Below are positions 45,120-57,516 of a stretch of 64,000 nucleotides of DNA, piece by piece. The position numbers were made by a program, and so were the translations under genes. The notes beneath the pieces were generated by a model. It did no database searches and was not told the origin of the DNA. It was given only the letters and a program-made list of their open reading frames with translations. This DNA is from Dendrocalamus latiflorus (taxonomy: Eukaryota > Streptophyta > Magnoliopsida > Poales > Poaceae): the NCBI GenBank assembly GCA_017311315.1, contig CM029612.1, positions 52,472,200 through 52,536,199 of the forward strand, written 5' to 3'. How positions within the stretch are numbered: position 1 is the first letter of the stretch; the number at the start of each line of letters is the position of its first letter.

Positions 45120-46110
45120 AGCGATGACCGTGAGAATGAGTTTATGCGATGAGCGACTGAGATGAGAACCCGGTGCACTCACCCCGCAAATTAAAGACTC
45201 CTTGTTGATGAGTAGCACTTTGGGTGAGGGGGACGGCATAGTAACACTGATAAATATGCAGACGAAGGAACGGGCCAAGGGGACAGTACGGACATAACAA
45301 CGTTAATGCGGACGATAGCACACGCGAGGGAGGACGACACGGACAGAGTGACAATTGTGCGAATGACGTAGCGGGAAAGAAAAGATAGCAGCAACGAGCC
45401 AACATATGTGTGAAAGATAGAGGTCAGGCATTGCAAAAAAATGCCTGACCATCGCTAATTTCACTATTAAATTAATATAAATTAACATAGCAAATTCGGA
45501 GTACATAAAATTCCCAAAAAATTACACAATTAAGTGTGTTAAAAGGCTTCACATAAAATTTCATAATTTTTAGAACTCGTTTGCTATATAACAACTTCTA
45601 TAAATATCGAAATCAGATGAATTTTGGGCAACATTCACAGTGAATAAATTACCAAAAAATTACACAGTCTAGTACGTTATTTCGAGATGTTGTATATAAA
45701 ATTTTATAATTTTTTGAGCTCATTTACTATATTTAAAAATTTAAACAAATAGTATAAAAATTAGGGCAGGTGATTAAACCGGCTAATCAGCCATAGGGCG
45801 GCAGGTAGTTGCCGTCTGGTGGTAGGACGGTAAGTTGTCTGCCGTTCGGTGGCGAGATGGTAGGGCCACGTGTCCACCTTCAGTATTACCGCTCGGCCAC
45901 TAGCTTACCATTTTTATCAATACAGCAATATATAATATTTACTATTATAAAAGAACGAGTTGGTGGTTGTACGTTCATTCTCCTACAACCGCTCTGTTCC
46001 TTTAACTTCTCACCATTCTCCACTTTCTAACCGATCAGAACAACTCTCTTCTATAACATAATTCTCTATATATTTAATAAGTTCTGTTACAACGCACAAA
46101 TACGTAGCTA
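45120..46110. other. Region upstream of the bHLH gene
   Basis: No gene is seen. The minus-strand frames at 45,142-45,506 are short and unmatched. 45,535-45,720 contains two related 'aaaaaattacaca...aaaattttataattttt' blocks, probably retroelement debris. Confidence 0.4.
45867..45872. promoter_or_regulatory. G-box CACGTG upstream of the bHLH gene
   Basis: A perfect CACGTG about 525 bp before the start codon. The protein encoded downstream has the His-Glu-Arg residues that read this site, so autoregulation is possible. Not shown by sequence alone. Confidence 0.35.
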
Positions 46111-46118
46111 GTTATTTT

Positions 46119-46126
46119 TATAAATA
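46119..46126 (+). promoter_or_regulatory. Possible TATA box of the bHLH gene
   Basis: TATAAATA about 280 bp upstream of the ATG, followed by a GC-rich leader with 'gcgagcgagcgagc' repeats. Positional assignment. Confidence 0.45.
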
Positions 46127-46397
46127 TGAGTATAATCAGTGCCAAATATACCACACCGAAAACTCGTTGGGCGGCGCGTGCGTATCTGCCGCGCGGGTAG
46201 CGAGCCCCCCACGACTGCGAGTGAATAAAAGTGAAGCGAGCGAGCGAGCAACTGAACACTCCTCGATCCCCAGTTCACACTTCACACTTGCCGAGAAAAC
46301 GAACGCCTTCCGAGCCGCCAGAGCCGAAGCAGCAAGGAGCCACCAGCTTGGCGGTTCCCGTCGCCGTCGCCGGCCGCCGGACCCCACGTGGCCGGGC

Positions 46398-49234
46398 ATG
46401 GCGGGGCAGCCGCCACAGGCCCCGGAGGATGACTTCTTCAACAAATTCTTCTCCCTGACCAACTCCCTCTCCGCAGCCGCGGCCGGCGGCCGCCCCGCCG
46501 GCGATCAGCCCTTCTCCCTCGCCCTCAGCCTTGACGCGGCGGCCGCGTCCGAGGCGTCCGGGAGCGGGAAGCGCCTCGGCGACGACGCGGAGGGCGGCAA
46601 GGCGGTGAGCGCCCTCTCCACTTTCCCCTCCTTTTTGGCTTTTGCGTTGGCTCCCCACACCTCGCTCCTTGTCGAGCGGAGCCGAATCGCGTGTGGTGTG
46701 CTATGTGTTAAGCTTCTCGCTTGCCTCTGCAGGAGCGGGAGGCCGTGCAGCTCCCCGGTCTCTTCCCGCCGGTGTTCGGCGGTGGCGTGCAGCCGCCGCA
46801 CCTCCGCCCCAGCCCACTTCCCCAGGTACCCTGTTGCAGCGGAGGGTAACAAACTTGTGTATGGTGGGAATTCTCAGGGCTGGTGCTAATTGTGGTGCTT
46901 GTGGTGGGTTTCAGGTGTTCCACGCGCAGCAGTCGAAGCAGGGCGGGGCAGCCGTTGGGCCGCAGCCGCCGGCGCCGAGGCCGAAGGTGCGGGCGCGTCG
47001 AGGGCAGGCGACTGACCCCCACAGCATTGCCGAGAGGGTAATGAACTCTCGTAGCTTAACGCATCCATGCCGTTTGCAAGGGGTTAATTAGATTTTTGGT
47101 GCGGAGTTTCGCACTATTTAGAACTAGAATTGTGGCTCCTAATATGCACAGACAATTATTTGTCTCCTGTTCTGCCTTGCATAGTGTGATGGAGCAATCA
47201 ACTTCAACTTGGTACTGAAGCGGCTATGTTGTATATAGAAATGCTCTCTTGCTGGGCAAGTCATCACAGGTTTTAAAAGGGGCTGTAGCACTAACTAGAT
47301 GATGGACGGCCATTTGGCAGAGGCATTTGGCGTTTCTTTTAAGGCTCATAATTGCCATGTCATATTATACTAGAAGTCACTCCTTTTGACGATTCATATG
47401 TCATGTTGCAATCCTGTTATGCAGTGAATATTATGTGATTACTATCTAGCTATAGAATTTTGCTGCTTTAAGGTAGGCTGCTTATGTTGAACTTCAATAT
47501 CATGTTTCTAGCAGTTGTAGAATTTTGTTTGCTGCTTCCATGTTGTGCTTTTGTATATCAATGCCCACCTTACTTTAGGCTGTTATTTCTTACTTTCCTT
47601 TTTTTTATTTTACAATTCTGCTAGGTGTTTATTTAGCAGTATTTTGAACCATATTTGTTCTAGTGCAGCTAAGAAGAGAGAAAATAGCGGAAAGGATGAG
47701 GGCTCTACAGGAATTGGTCCCCAATACAAACAAGGTAACAATGTTTATTATACATGTAGATGTTATTATGAAGGTAAAAAAGACTTATATGGTTCACATG
47801 CCTGCCACTGACAGAATTTCAGCAAGTGGTCTGGGGTCATGATGCGCTGACAATATTATATTATTGTTGTGCTTCTTGTTGTTTTGACAAAGAACTTTTC
47901 TGCTTTAAAAGATATTATTATGATTATTATCTTTCTCACAGAGAACCATGATATGTTTGTACAGTATGCCTTCCTTTCTGAGATAAGCAAGCATGTATCC
48001 TTGGATTATATAAATAGTTAGAACAATACATTATTTTATAATCACCAGATACAGAATTCAGTTACTTTGTAACGTCAAAAGGTGACAACCGAAAGAAATT
48101 CTCATGTCCTCTTTTTAACCATGCAGACAGATAGGGCAGCTATGCTAGATGAGATCCTCGATTATGTGAAGTTCCTGAGGCTTCAAGTAAAGGTACAGTT
48201 CAGTGTGCTATTATCTATGAGGCACAAACCACTGTTTGTGTTTTTACTTGTTTGATGGAACCTTGCTTCTGTGATGGTAGGTTTTAAGCATGAGCAGACT
48301 GGGTGGTGCTGATGCTGTTGCGCAACTGGTTGCTGATATTCCACTTTCAGTTAAGGTAAAACTTTTGTCAGTTCATTTCTACTGCCATTTAGTTAAGAAT
48401 TTAACATAGGCTTGTTTGTTAGCTCAAGTTGTTTCTGAGTTGAGCCACCAAAAATTATGGCTAGTAAAACTGTAGAACTGATTGCTCTTTTGTATGCTTT
48501 TATATGTCACCTACCTATTTTCACTTTATCTAATTATAATTGTTCTAGGCAGTGTTGTTGAAAGGCAGTGTCCATTCAGCACCTTATTTCCATTGTTGAC
48601 CTTTTATTGGTTTCATGGTCTGTTTGTCCATGTCTGCGCAAGCCATTTGTACTTCTTGCTGTCAGTGACAATGACTATTGCTCTATAGTTGACACCAATG
48701 AGCGTTTCATCTTTACTAAGTATTTCAACCATGCCTTCTAAATCCCCCATAATGGTCTCTGTCTCATCTAGTTCTTTGCTCAGCATAGTGTCTTCATTGT
48801 ACGCATTTGCCCTGCTTCAGAGCCCAATTTTAAAGCCTCACATACCCCCAACATTAGATCCATGGCAGTAATAATATAGTGTGTATTATTTATTTCATGG
48901 ATGATCGTGCCTTGACTTGAAGAATCAATTTGAGAGTCCTTTTCCATCTCCACACTGTCATATCTTTTGGTTGTTAAACTGTATCTTGCTTTAATTTTGT
49001 TAGGGGGAAGCAAGTGATAGTGGCAGCAAACAGCAGATTTGGGAAAAGTTGTCAACGGATGGCACAGAAAGACAGGTCGCAAAGCTGATGAAAGAAGACA
49101 TTGGGGCAGCAATGCAATTTCTCCAATCCAAAGCACTCTGCATGATGCCAATCTCGCTCGCTATGGCAATCTATGACACACAACATTCACAAGATGGCCA
49201 ACCAGTGAAGCCAGAACCCAACACTCCTTCCTAG
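46398..49234 (+). CDS. UNE12: bHLH transcription factor, UNE12/LRL type (subfamily XI)
   Basis: The gene encodes 286 aa in 7 coding exons: 46,398-46,604; 46,733-46,825; 46,915-47,037; 47,669-47,734; 48,127-48,192; 48,281-48,355; 49,004-49,234. All introns are GT-AG. The N-terminus (MAGQPPQAPEDDFFNKFFSL) has the acidic-aromatic start of this group. The basic region RRGQATDPHSIAERLRRE carries the His, Glu and Arg needed for E/G-box contact. Helix 1 ERMRALQELVPNTNK, a TDRAAMLDE loop and helix 2 EILDYVKFLRLQVKVLSMSR follow. The C-terminal block MQFLQSKALCMMPISLA and the last residues KPEPNTPS are the marks of UNE12-like proteins. It would act in the nucleus as a dimer. Arabidopsis relatives act in fertilisation and root-hair development; the role here is open. 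This is the best-preserved single-copy gene in the window, with no transposon in its introns. Confidence 0.95.
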
Positions 49235-52200
49235 TATAGTAACGGCAACTGTAACATGCATCCCTACAACTACTAGTAGGCGTCAACCTACCAGTGTAAG
49301 ATAAAACTGCCCGTTTTGATTCACTAACAAGGAGGCAGGAAAAGACCTAAAAGATCCTCTCCACTTGAAATTGTACAAATGGTATATGATGTTACCCGCC
49401 CCTTTCCATCTTTTGTTCAAAGGTGCTTTAATTGCAAGGATATGGTAAGCAATAACCTGCTCATGCCCCTACATCTTTCAATGTCCCTATGAGCGTGAGT
49501 GATGGAGAGAGCAACTAAAGAGTCTGGCATGCTCTCATATTGTTTCTTTTCGGGCCTGTAGTGCACTAGCCATGCCATACACTTGGTGGTGGGAACTGCT
49601 TTTTCGGTAGTGGGTGTTTGGACTAATCAAAAGTGATTGATGTACGCGTGTGTCTGCAGCCTGCACAAATGGTTGACGAAATTTGAACACAAGATGAAAT
49701 GGAAGATGATGTTGATGTTCGTCCATCTCCATTTTTCCAAAGTGGAGGCGGGAGGCTTTGGTCAATGGAGGCTGAGCGTGCTTTAATCTGCTTGCTAGTG
49801 GATCTGCTGTCTACATGCTCTACTTTTATCTCATACTCTTGATAAGGGCTTTTATCTCAATACTCTTGACAAGAACTGCCACATGAAGTTTAATATCTTA
49901 TTTTTTTTATTAATCCATAAAAGTACTCTCTGTATTTTCTGCTGAGTTATCTACTACCCCAGATTTGCTTTGCCAACTTATTTGTGGAGAACAGCTGTTC
50001 TTGCACTGTTCTCTGCCTGTAATAACACGGTTTCCTGAGTTGGTGGCCTAGTGAGAATCTACAACCTGGAAAATTGAATGATTTGTGTGGCTTGATGGTT
50101 TGTTCGCATGTTACTGTAAATAGCTCACTGACTCCATATGTGCATGCGTATTGTTAATAGTTCGTGAGTTTTGTAATGACTATACATACCTACGTATCTG
50201 GTCAAGTTTCTACCAAGCCAGTTTTATCATCCACCTTGATTTTGAAAAAGTTTGATTGTTTGGCACAATTACTTATCTAGGAACTATTTTATTTAAAAGG
50301 GACTGCTCCCTTTTATTTCTGCTAGGTTGAAATATTGGTTTTTAGGAAAGACTTTTGATTTCATATCTGCATCGGTGTTGCATATTTGCTGCCATTTGTT
50401 TGCAGTTTATTTCTGTTTGGCCATTTTAGAAAAACTGTTTCCAGTTTAGTGCTTTTGGTGGTCCAAGTTGATATATCCTTGTGTCCGTGATGCTATACTG
50501 TAATCCTTTCTTCTAAACTTATTTTGTATTTATGCTGGTATATTCAATGGTACCATGTGTTCATATCCTGCACTTGGATCAACAAGAAATTGCTGCTATT
50601 CTGCATCCTGAGAAAGGATGAAACTTTTGCTGAATTACATAAGTTCGACAGCTGACTATCGGTTATAGTGTGTTAGACCATGTGGCTAGGTCTATTTTTT
50701 TAATGGATAATTGACAATGTAAATGATGAATAATTGACAACATTGATTATGATATTATTTATGGTGCGTTGTGTGTGTGGATTAATATTGGTCAAGCTAG
50801 AGAGAACTTGTGCCGGAAAAACGTTCTTCGGTCTTTGTATGTGTAGATTGGACGTGAAAACGATTATGATCGGTGACGAGAAGGACCGGGACTAGGAGGG
50901 AGAAATCTGAGGTCTAGGCGATCGAAGATGTCACGAGATGGTTGGACTCACGCTGGAGCATATGGAGATCAAAGGTGAATAATACGTGGAGAAGTTACGG
51001 CCTACGGGAGAAGCGGTCCTGTAGACTTCGACATGTGATGAGTTGAAAAGTTAGAATTTTGGAAAACATGTATTAGGAAGGGTTTCGGATCCCTTATTTG
51101 TTAGAATTGGATTAGAACTTGTGGGTTTAGGATAAACTCAGGTTTTAGACCCTAAACTATAAAATAGATGGGTTGAAGGCTAACCCTGTAACTTTTGAAG
51201 ATGTCAATTTTGTACTAGCGATTAAGAGTATTAGGAGAGCACTTTGTAACAATAAACATGATCTAGAAATAAAAATGCAGATTGATTCCGAAGAAATTGC
51301 CGGCGGTACGTTTTTCTTCGCGTCGTTTTCGTCTTGTCATCTCGGTTTCCTCGATCGCTGTCTCGCGCACGGAAAGAGATCACGTAGATCGATTTATCGT
51401 CGAGATCGCTGCACACATGCTTTTTGGTGATCTCGTGAGTGCTGCTGAGTAGATCAAGAAGAAGAGAATACATACTCGTATTATACGTGCGACTGCCGTG
51501 AGGTTAGTTTGTAATTTTTGGTGATGACTGCTAATGATGGGGTTCATGATCTGAGAAGTGATTAGGCAGCGTCATTAGGAAATACTAATTACTTTTTTTG
51601 GGTGGCTCGAACGAGACGTTAGTTTGTTTGCTGCATGAAGCAGTAGTAGCTTGCATGCATTGCCTCTTTGCTGAATGTCATGTGTTATGTGTACTTAAAA
51701 TTGGTCGCCACTCGGCGTTAGGTGGCTACATGCATGGTGGCTGAGAGGCTGAGAGCCAGCCGTGAATTTTTAATTGCTGTGATAATTGCATGCGAATATT
51801 TTTTAATCAATTGCTACAGTAATCCAAAAATATGTATTATTTGTTTTGTTGTTCCGCCTCTTTTTGTTTTTGCTTTGGTTGACAGCAGCAGCAGAGTGAA
51901 GACAGAAAATTTGAAGAAAAGATTCTGCTAGACGTTATAACCATTCATCTTCTTTGATTGTTATCGACGATCCTACATAGTGACTTGGTCATAAAGTTAG
52001 AATTAGCCTATGTTTTAAAATATGTAGATTATTGTATATTTGTGCCTACACTTCACATAAATTTGGCTCCCGTAGTTTATATTTGGCGTGATGTGCATAT
52101 TTTCCTTTTCTGTTAAACAATTTGGTACAATGTTCTGCAGTACTTGATGCTCTGGTGCTATGATGTTGTTCTACGCTTAAGATAGCTTAAATATGGTTCT

Positions 52201-52369
52201 AGTTGATTCTTCTTCTTCTTTTGAGATTTGGTTGTAAGTTTGTAACTGATGTTGTTTGTTGTCTCCTGTAGGTTCGCAACAAGCCATTGTTTGATTATAT
52301 CTTAAAACTCTTTTTTTTCTCATCGTTTGATTTGTCCTATCAGAATGTTTTCATTGTAACTGTTGGACT
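49235..52369. other. bHLH 3' region and intergenic DNA, no further gene
   Basis: The transcript end of the bHLH gene must lie in the first few hundred bases, but no single poly(A) signal stands out. 50,670-51,500 begins TGTTAGACC, contains a CTATAAAATAG box (51,158) and could be part of an LTR, but no TAACA end or partner copy was found. The frames at 51,173-51,430 and 51,722-51,931 have no recognisable domain. Confidence 0.4.
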
Positions 52370-52647
52370 TGTTGAAGTATAAGTGAACTATCCGTCTTTT
52401 CTTATCAACTTAAACTTTTGGGTAAAGTGGTTGGTATATGAAACCTAATATGGTATCAGAGCTGAAAGGTCTTGAATTCAAGAGCCAGTTGACACAATTA
52501 AAAAAATAACGTAGCCTACTTTTATTCCACGTCTTAGGCCAGAAGGAGCCTACACGTGAGAGAGTGTGTTAAAGTATAAGTGAATTGTCTATCTTTTCTC
52601 ATCAGTTTAAATTTTTGAGTGAATTATTTGGTGCATAAAACTTAATA
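52370..52647 (+). mobile_element. SMART/TRIM-type miniature LTR retrotransposon, 278 bp
   Basis: Two 81-bp LTRs, 52,370-52,450 and 52,567-52,647, both start TGTT(G/A)AAGTATAAGTGAA and end CTTAATA or CCTAATA. Directly after the left LTR is TGGTATCAGAGC, a 12-base match to the initiator tRNA-Met primer site (52,451-52,462). Before the right LTR is a purine stretch, GTGAGAGAGTG. The flanks GGACT and AGACT are a 5-bp target duplication with one change. The internal part is only 116 bp and encodes nothing. Size and layout are those of plant SMART elements. Confidence 0.88.
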
Positions 52648-52649
52648 AG

Positions 52650-53377
52650 ACTATTAATCCCATTCCTGCCCGAGAACTACTAGGCAAAATGAAGCTATAA
52701 CTGCTCATGGTAAATGGTTTGGTGTGTGTTTGTTTTCTCTGCTGCATGGGACGAGACATTATTACAGTGTTCACGCGTTGCATTGATGAAGAACTTGTGA
52801 CTTTTTGACATTTTTTAAGATGGTTCGGTGCAAGGTGTCTGAGCTTCAACGATGCATGTTGTGATGTTCTTGGAATGAGAATCCGTGTAAGGTTTAGGTT
52901 TACTGTATTGCGGGTTCTCCTGTAGATTGAGCCAGCGTGAATAATGTAGTAATAAAATTAGTTGGGAGAGTCGGCAAGAGTACTTGCCTCTCGTCGATTA
53001 TGTCTTTCATCCCAATAAAGATCAAATTTAGGCAGCCAAATGTCTGACTACTTAAAATTGAACTCGGACTAGCCAATATTGGACAGATAGCCCATATAAT
53101 CTCCCATCAACATGTGATTAGACTTTGACTTGTGGGTATAGCTTTTTGATCTAGTGTGAAAGAACTAAATATCAATAAATCGATAAATTATTTTGAAAAA
53201 TTTAGTCTAATAAACTGTTGTGAAACAACGAAAAAAACTTATTTTATTTAGTTATTTAGAGAAAATCATAAGACATATGTGAGCTGAAAAGAAAAGTGAA
53301 GGAAACAATGTCGGGTTGTTACAACTTTACAAGGCGGCTATGACTCATTGACAGCTCGGGCCGTATACTTGCGATAT
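52650..53377. other. Intergenic, no gene seen
   Basis: No conserved frame or repeat recognised. Confidence 0.4.
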
Positions 53378-53380
53378 TAA

Positions 53381-54054
53381 GGCCCTGTTTGGCACAGCTT
53401 CACCAACAGCTTCATGAGCTGTTGTGAGCTGTTTTTTGCGAAACACCCATTTTGCAAATAGCTTCACCCATGAAACTCCTTTTTTGTGCTCTCACAAAGG
53501 AATAGGGAGAGGTGAAACTGAAAAAAGTAGCTTTTCACAGCTCTCTCCCTCAGGCCCATATTCCTAGGAAGCGAATGCCCCTCTAGTTCACAAATATTTA
53601 CACACATTTGCCACTCAGCGTACGCACCGCAGAGTTCACAAAAATCCCGTGCATGAAGCCATGCATGAAGCTATTATTTTATTATTTTAATTTTTTAATT
53701 CAAATATTCATTATTATTTTATTATTTTAAAAATATATTATTTTATTTTAATTTTTATTCACAAATCCCGTTCACAAATATTATTTTAATTTTTTAATTC
53801 ATATTCATTCAAATATATTATTTTTTAATTCATATGATCATATACAAATATACAACTCCAAATGTTAGAACAAGTCAGGTAGACAGGGGCATCTTGGACA
53901 ATTGACCTCTCTCAGCCATGCATGAAGCTGTTGGTGAAGCTGTTTTGCCAAACAGTTTTCTAAAACAGCTTTAGCTTCACCGGTGAAGCTGCTCGTGAAG
54001 CTGAAACTAAAAAAACAGCTTCACTAGTGAAGCTGAGCTGTGCCAAACGGGGCC
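53381..54054. mobile_element. PIF/Harbinger-type MITE, 674 bp
   Basis: The ends GGCCCTGTTTGGCAC and GTGCCAAACGGGGCC are inverted repeats. TAA target duplications lie at 53,378-53,380 and 54,055-54,057. The subterminal parts are packed with 'agcttcac' / 'gtgaagct' repeats, and the centre (53,680-53,830) is extremely AT-rich. No transposase. Confidence 0.88.
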
Positions 54055-54059
54055 TAAAA

Positions 54060-54290
54060 TGCAGGCAGGCCGAGCATTCTGGATGGACACACAATTTCCT
54101 TCGGCTCTGAAGTGAAACGCGCGAGACCCACCCGCCGCGCCCCAACCAAACCTCACCACGCAGAAGGATCCGCCGCAAAGCAACGCTCGAAAGCCCAAAC
54201 CCATCGCGTCTCCGCTCGGTCCTTCGAGTCGGAGCTCTGTTCCGCGCCCGGGCCTAGGGTTAGGGTTTCGGATTGGGCATTCCTCCTCTG
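54060..54290 (+). promoter_or_regulatory. GC-rich segment with telo-box-like motif
   Basis: 'cctagggttagggtttcgg' near 54,252 contains the telo-box complement (AAACCCTA on the other strand) next to GGGCC. This combination is common in promoters of plant ribosome-biogenesis genes. It could belong to the EFG1-like locus downstream or to the LINE 5' end. Confidence 0.3.
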
Positions 54291-54371
54291 AGAGCTCGAT
54301 TCGGTCCCTCCTATGGCTGTCGGACGGGGTATCTCTTCTCCAAGAGCTTGATTCGATCCCTCCAATGGTAG

Positions 54372-54880
54372 TCTGCCTCTCCGGCTGGCCTCTTCCCTGA
54401 CCCCGGCGCTGGGTTGGGAGGCCGCAGTGAGAGGGCGGAGGGGCGGCGGGGGCTGGGGTGTGCTGGGGTGTTTGCTTGTGCTGGGAAGCTGGCGAGGCGG
54501 TGTGGAGGCTGGTGGGGCGGTCCGCGGGTGAGCCTGGTGGTGGCCGGGGGAGGCAGGGAGTCCAGCGCTAGCGGCGGAGGAGGGCGCGGAGGACCTGGAG
54601 GGTCTGTTTGGGCGGCCTGAAGTTTTCACAAGTCTCCTCGTCTCCAACACCGCGCGCCCACAAGGAGCGTCGCGTCTCCGCCGGTTGGCCTCTTCCCCGA
54701 CCCCGGCGCTGGGTTGGGAGGCCGCAGTGAGAGGGCGGAGGGGCGGCGGGTGCTGGGGCGTGCTGGGGGTGCTTGTGTGTGCTGGGAAGCTGGCGAGGCG
54801 GTGTGGAGGCTGGTGGGGCGGTCTGCGGATGAGCCTGGTGGTGGCTGGGGGAGGCAGGGCGTCCAGTGCTAGCGGCGGAG
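54372..54880 (+). repeat. Tandem 5' monomers of the LINE
   Basis: Two long copies share 'cccggcgctgggttgggagg' through 'gagcctggtggtggc' to 'agcgctagcggcggagga', at an exact 300-bp offset. The arrangement resembles the promoter monomers of some L1 families. Confidence 0.8.
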
Positions 54881-54963
54881 GAGGTACGTGGCTGGGGTGT
54901 GGTGGGAGGGGGTGGTTTCTTGGTCGTTCTTGAGCTGGAGGCTCTGGTCGGTGCTGAGGGTTT

Positions 54964-56396
54964 GATGGAGAAAGGGCGGAAGCAGGGCGCGGAGGACTTG
55001 GAGGGTCTGTTGGGCGGTCTGAAGCTTTCGGAGGAGGAGCGGAAGGCTGTCAAAGGCGCTTGGCAGTCAGAGTCGAGGCAGGCTGGTCGACCTCCTCAGG
55101 CGGTGGGCAAAGCTGTTCTCGACGAAGGCTGGATATGTGGAAGGGATGGTGCAGACCCTGGGTAAAATCTGGTGTCCGGCGAAAGGAATCCGATGCAAGG
55201 AGCTGGGGGATAACATGTTCCTGTTTGCTTTCCTCCAGCCGGGGGGCAAGAGAAGAGCTGTTACGGAGGGTCCATGGGAATTTGGGGGTGATCTGCTCAT
55301 TGTGGTGGATTTTGATGAGACTAAGAGGCTGAAGGATTTGGAGTTTACTCATATTCCGGTATGGATTCGGGTCTTCAACCTGCCTCTAGGTCTGATGAAT
55401 GAAAGCACAGGCCGGTCGATTGGGGAAAAAGTGGGGAAACCGTTGGAAGTTGAAACTGATGAGGATGGGTCGGCTGTGGGGAGTTTTTTGAGGTTTAAAC
55501 CTCTGATTGATGTGCGTAAGCCGTTGTTCAGGGGTGTGATGGTGGAGAATGGGGTTGGTGAGCCAAGCTGTTGGTGTAATTTCAGATATGAATTGCTTCC
55601 AAATTTCTGTTATTTCTGTGGTTTGTTGGGTCATGTGGAAAAGGAGTGTGATGAGAAAGTTTGGAAGGTGCACGATCATCAGTTTGGGGACTGGATGAGG
55701 GCTTCTCCGACAAAGAAACGTGATCAGCGAAGCCGCTGGTCGGGGGGCAGCAGTTCAGGGGGTAGTTATCAGCACAAATCGTCGGGCTCTTGGAGGCGTG
55801 GGGAGGTGGGGAGGAGGGTGCAGCAGAGTGAGGAAGAAAGGAGGGGGAAGGTTTTGGAGGACAATGAGCTTCGTGACAATGGGTCGAGCCCGCTCAAGCT
55901 GCTGTCGAACAATACTACATCTGGAGGAGTACCAAAAAAATTAATTTTTGGGGACAGCACAAGTACTGACAAGGAGAGCAGGGTGGAGTTGGTGGGGCTG
56001 GAGGATGTGAGAGGGGCGGTCCTGGAGGCGAGGGAGGGGGTTCCGGCGGGGGTCGCAGTAGGGAAGGGGGAATCTGGTTTGGCAGAAGGGGAGGGAGGAG
56101 GTGGAGGAGTCATCCTGCAGGAGGGTGTTTTGCCAGGGGGCTCTGAAAAGGCCGGCATGGAGGTGGATGGGGTGGGTTCTACGCCTTTAGGGGAAGGTGC
56201 GAAAGCAGGGTTAAGCAGGGATGGGGAGCCGCCGGTGGAGGTGCACAAACAGGCCAAGGGTGGGGGAAGCGAGGCAAAAAAGATGAGGTCTACTTTTAAA
56301 CGCCGTCCGCGCGAGCTCGGGAGATCGGAGGGGGAATTGTTTCCTTCCCCATCCGTTTCGTGGAAGCGAGGGGGGAGGATGCGGATGGGGGGTTAG
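54964..56396 (+). pseudogene. LINE ORF1 (DUF4283 and CCHC zinc knuckle), frameshifted
   Basis: Starts MEKGRKQGAEDLEGLL at 54,964, then changes frame near 55,130 into the long open frame to 56,396. DUF4283-type features are MVQTLGKIWCP, MFLFAFLQPG, WEFGGDLLIV and IPVWIRVFNLPL. The knuckle is CYFCGLLGHVEKEC (about 55,606-55,650). The second half is Gly/Glu-rich and basic. Plant L1 ORF1 proteins bind RNA as chaperones. This copy has at least one frameshift. Confidence 0.85.
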
Positions 56397-56499
56397 AAGC
56401 GAGGAAGAAGGCTAAGCTCCAGTTTGCTCCAGTGGAGGTGGAGATGGGGGAGAAAAACTCTTTGTTGGCGGGGCTGCATGGTCAGCCCGGCCGGCCCCA

Positions 56500-57516
56500 A
56501 TGAGGCTTGTGGCGTGGAATTGTTGGGGGTTGGGGAACGGCCCGGCAGTTCGCGGTCTTCTGGATGTCCAGAAGAAGGAGGACCCCGATGTTTTGTTTCT
56601 CTCTGAAACAAAACATGGTGAAAAATGGATGGAGAGTTTCAAGTGGAAGCTGAACATGCCATATATGGTGGTCAAGGATAGTGTTGGGGCAAAGGGTGGT
56701 CTGGCGCTGTTTTGGAAGAAGGAGGTGGATTTGCGGGTGCTGAGTTGGTCTAGGTATCATATTGATGCCAAAATCAAGGAGGAAGATGGGTGTGCTTGGC
56801 GGTTTACTGGGATTTATGGCGAGCCCCGGGTGGAAGAGAAGGAGAAGACATGGAAGTTGCTTCGTATTCTTCTGCACCGCAGCAAGCTCCCTTGGCTGTG
56901 TTGTGGCGATTTCAACGAAATTCTTTTCAGTTGTGAGAAGGCAGGGGGAGCTCCTAGAGCAGAGAGCAGCATGTTGAAGTTCAGAGATGTTTTGGAGGAG
57001 TGTGACCTGCATGATTTGGGCTTTGTGGGGGATGCTTTCACTTGGAGAAACCACCATCAAAATGCGTCCAGCTACACTAGGGAAAGATTGGACAGGGCGG
57101 TGGCGAATAGTGCATGGTGGGCTCGATTTCCTTTGGTCCGTGTGATTAATGGTGATCCTCGGCACTTAGACCATAGGCCCATCATTGTGGATCCCGGTGC
57201 GAAGGAAAGGGTCCATTAGAGGAAACCACTGGAGGTCATGAGGAAGTTTGAGGCGAGATGGTTGGAGGAGTGTAGCGAGCGGGTGGAGGAGGCCTGGGAA
57301 AAAGCTACTAGAGGTGGAGGGGTTAGTCTAATGGAAATCCAATCTCGAGTGTTGGGGGAGTTATGGCAGTGGGATCGTGAGGTCCTTGGAGCCTTGGAGA
57401 AGAGAGTTAAAAATGCCCAAAGGGAGCTGGAGAGGATCAGGAGGGCATCAATTTCCCAAGGGTGTATAAATAAGGAGCACTTGTTGCGCTATCTTATTGA
57501 AGTAGGTGTTCAATAA
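56500..57516 (+). pseudogene. LINE ORF2, endonuclease domain only
   Basis: MRLVAWNCWGLGN opens an apurinic-type endonuclease domain with the hallmarks LSETK (about 56,606), GIYGEP, CCGDFNEIL (about 56,900), RLDRAVAN and HLDHRPI (about 57,165), so the catalytic Glu, Asp, Asn and His are there. A stop at 57,217-57,219 interrupts it. The frame resumes (VMRKFEARWLEEC) through the coiled linker, then is lost at about 57,495. There is no reverse transcriptase, so it cannot retrotranspose itself. Confidence 0.88.

Larger units (their letters stand above)
54290..57500 (+). mobile_element. L1-type LINE, 5' part only (no reverse transcriptase)
   Basis: Layout is a duplicated 5' region, ORF1 and the start of ORF2. 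The 5' region has ~210-bp units starting at about 54,372 and 54,672, exactly 300 bp apart, preceded by two ~65-bp units. ORF2 stops in the linker after the endonuclease (INKEHLLRY at about 57,466-57,492), before any reverse transcriptase. Keeping the 5' end and losing the 3' end is the reverse of normal LINE truncation. The break coincides with a 13-bp inverted repeat (57,499-57,531) next to an EFG1-like exon. Confidence 0.85.

Noticed and set aside
46167..46889. 240-codon frame overlapping the bHLH start
   Set aside because: It reads through the first introns; the spliced frame starting at 46,398 matches the family, this one does not beyond exon 1.
50670..51500. Possible LTR (TGTTAG start, TATA-like box)
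   Set aside because: No TAACA end, no target duplication and no second copy found, so not annotated as an element.
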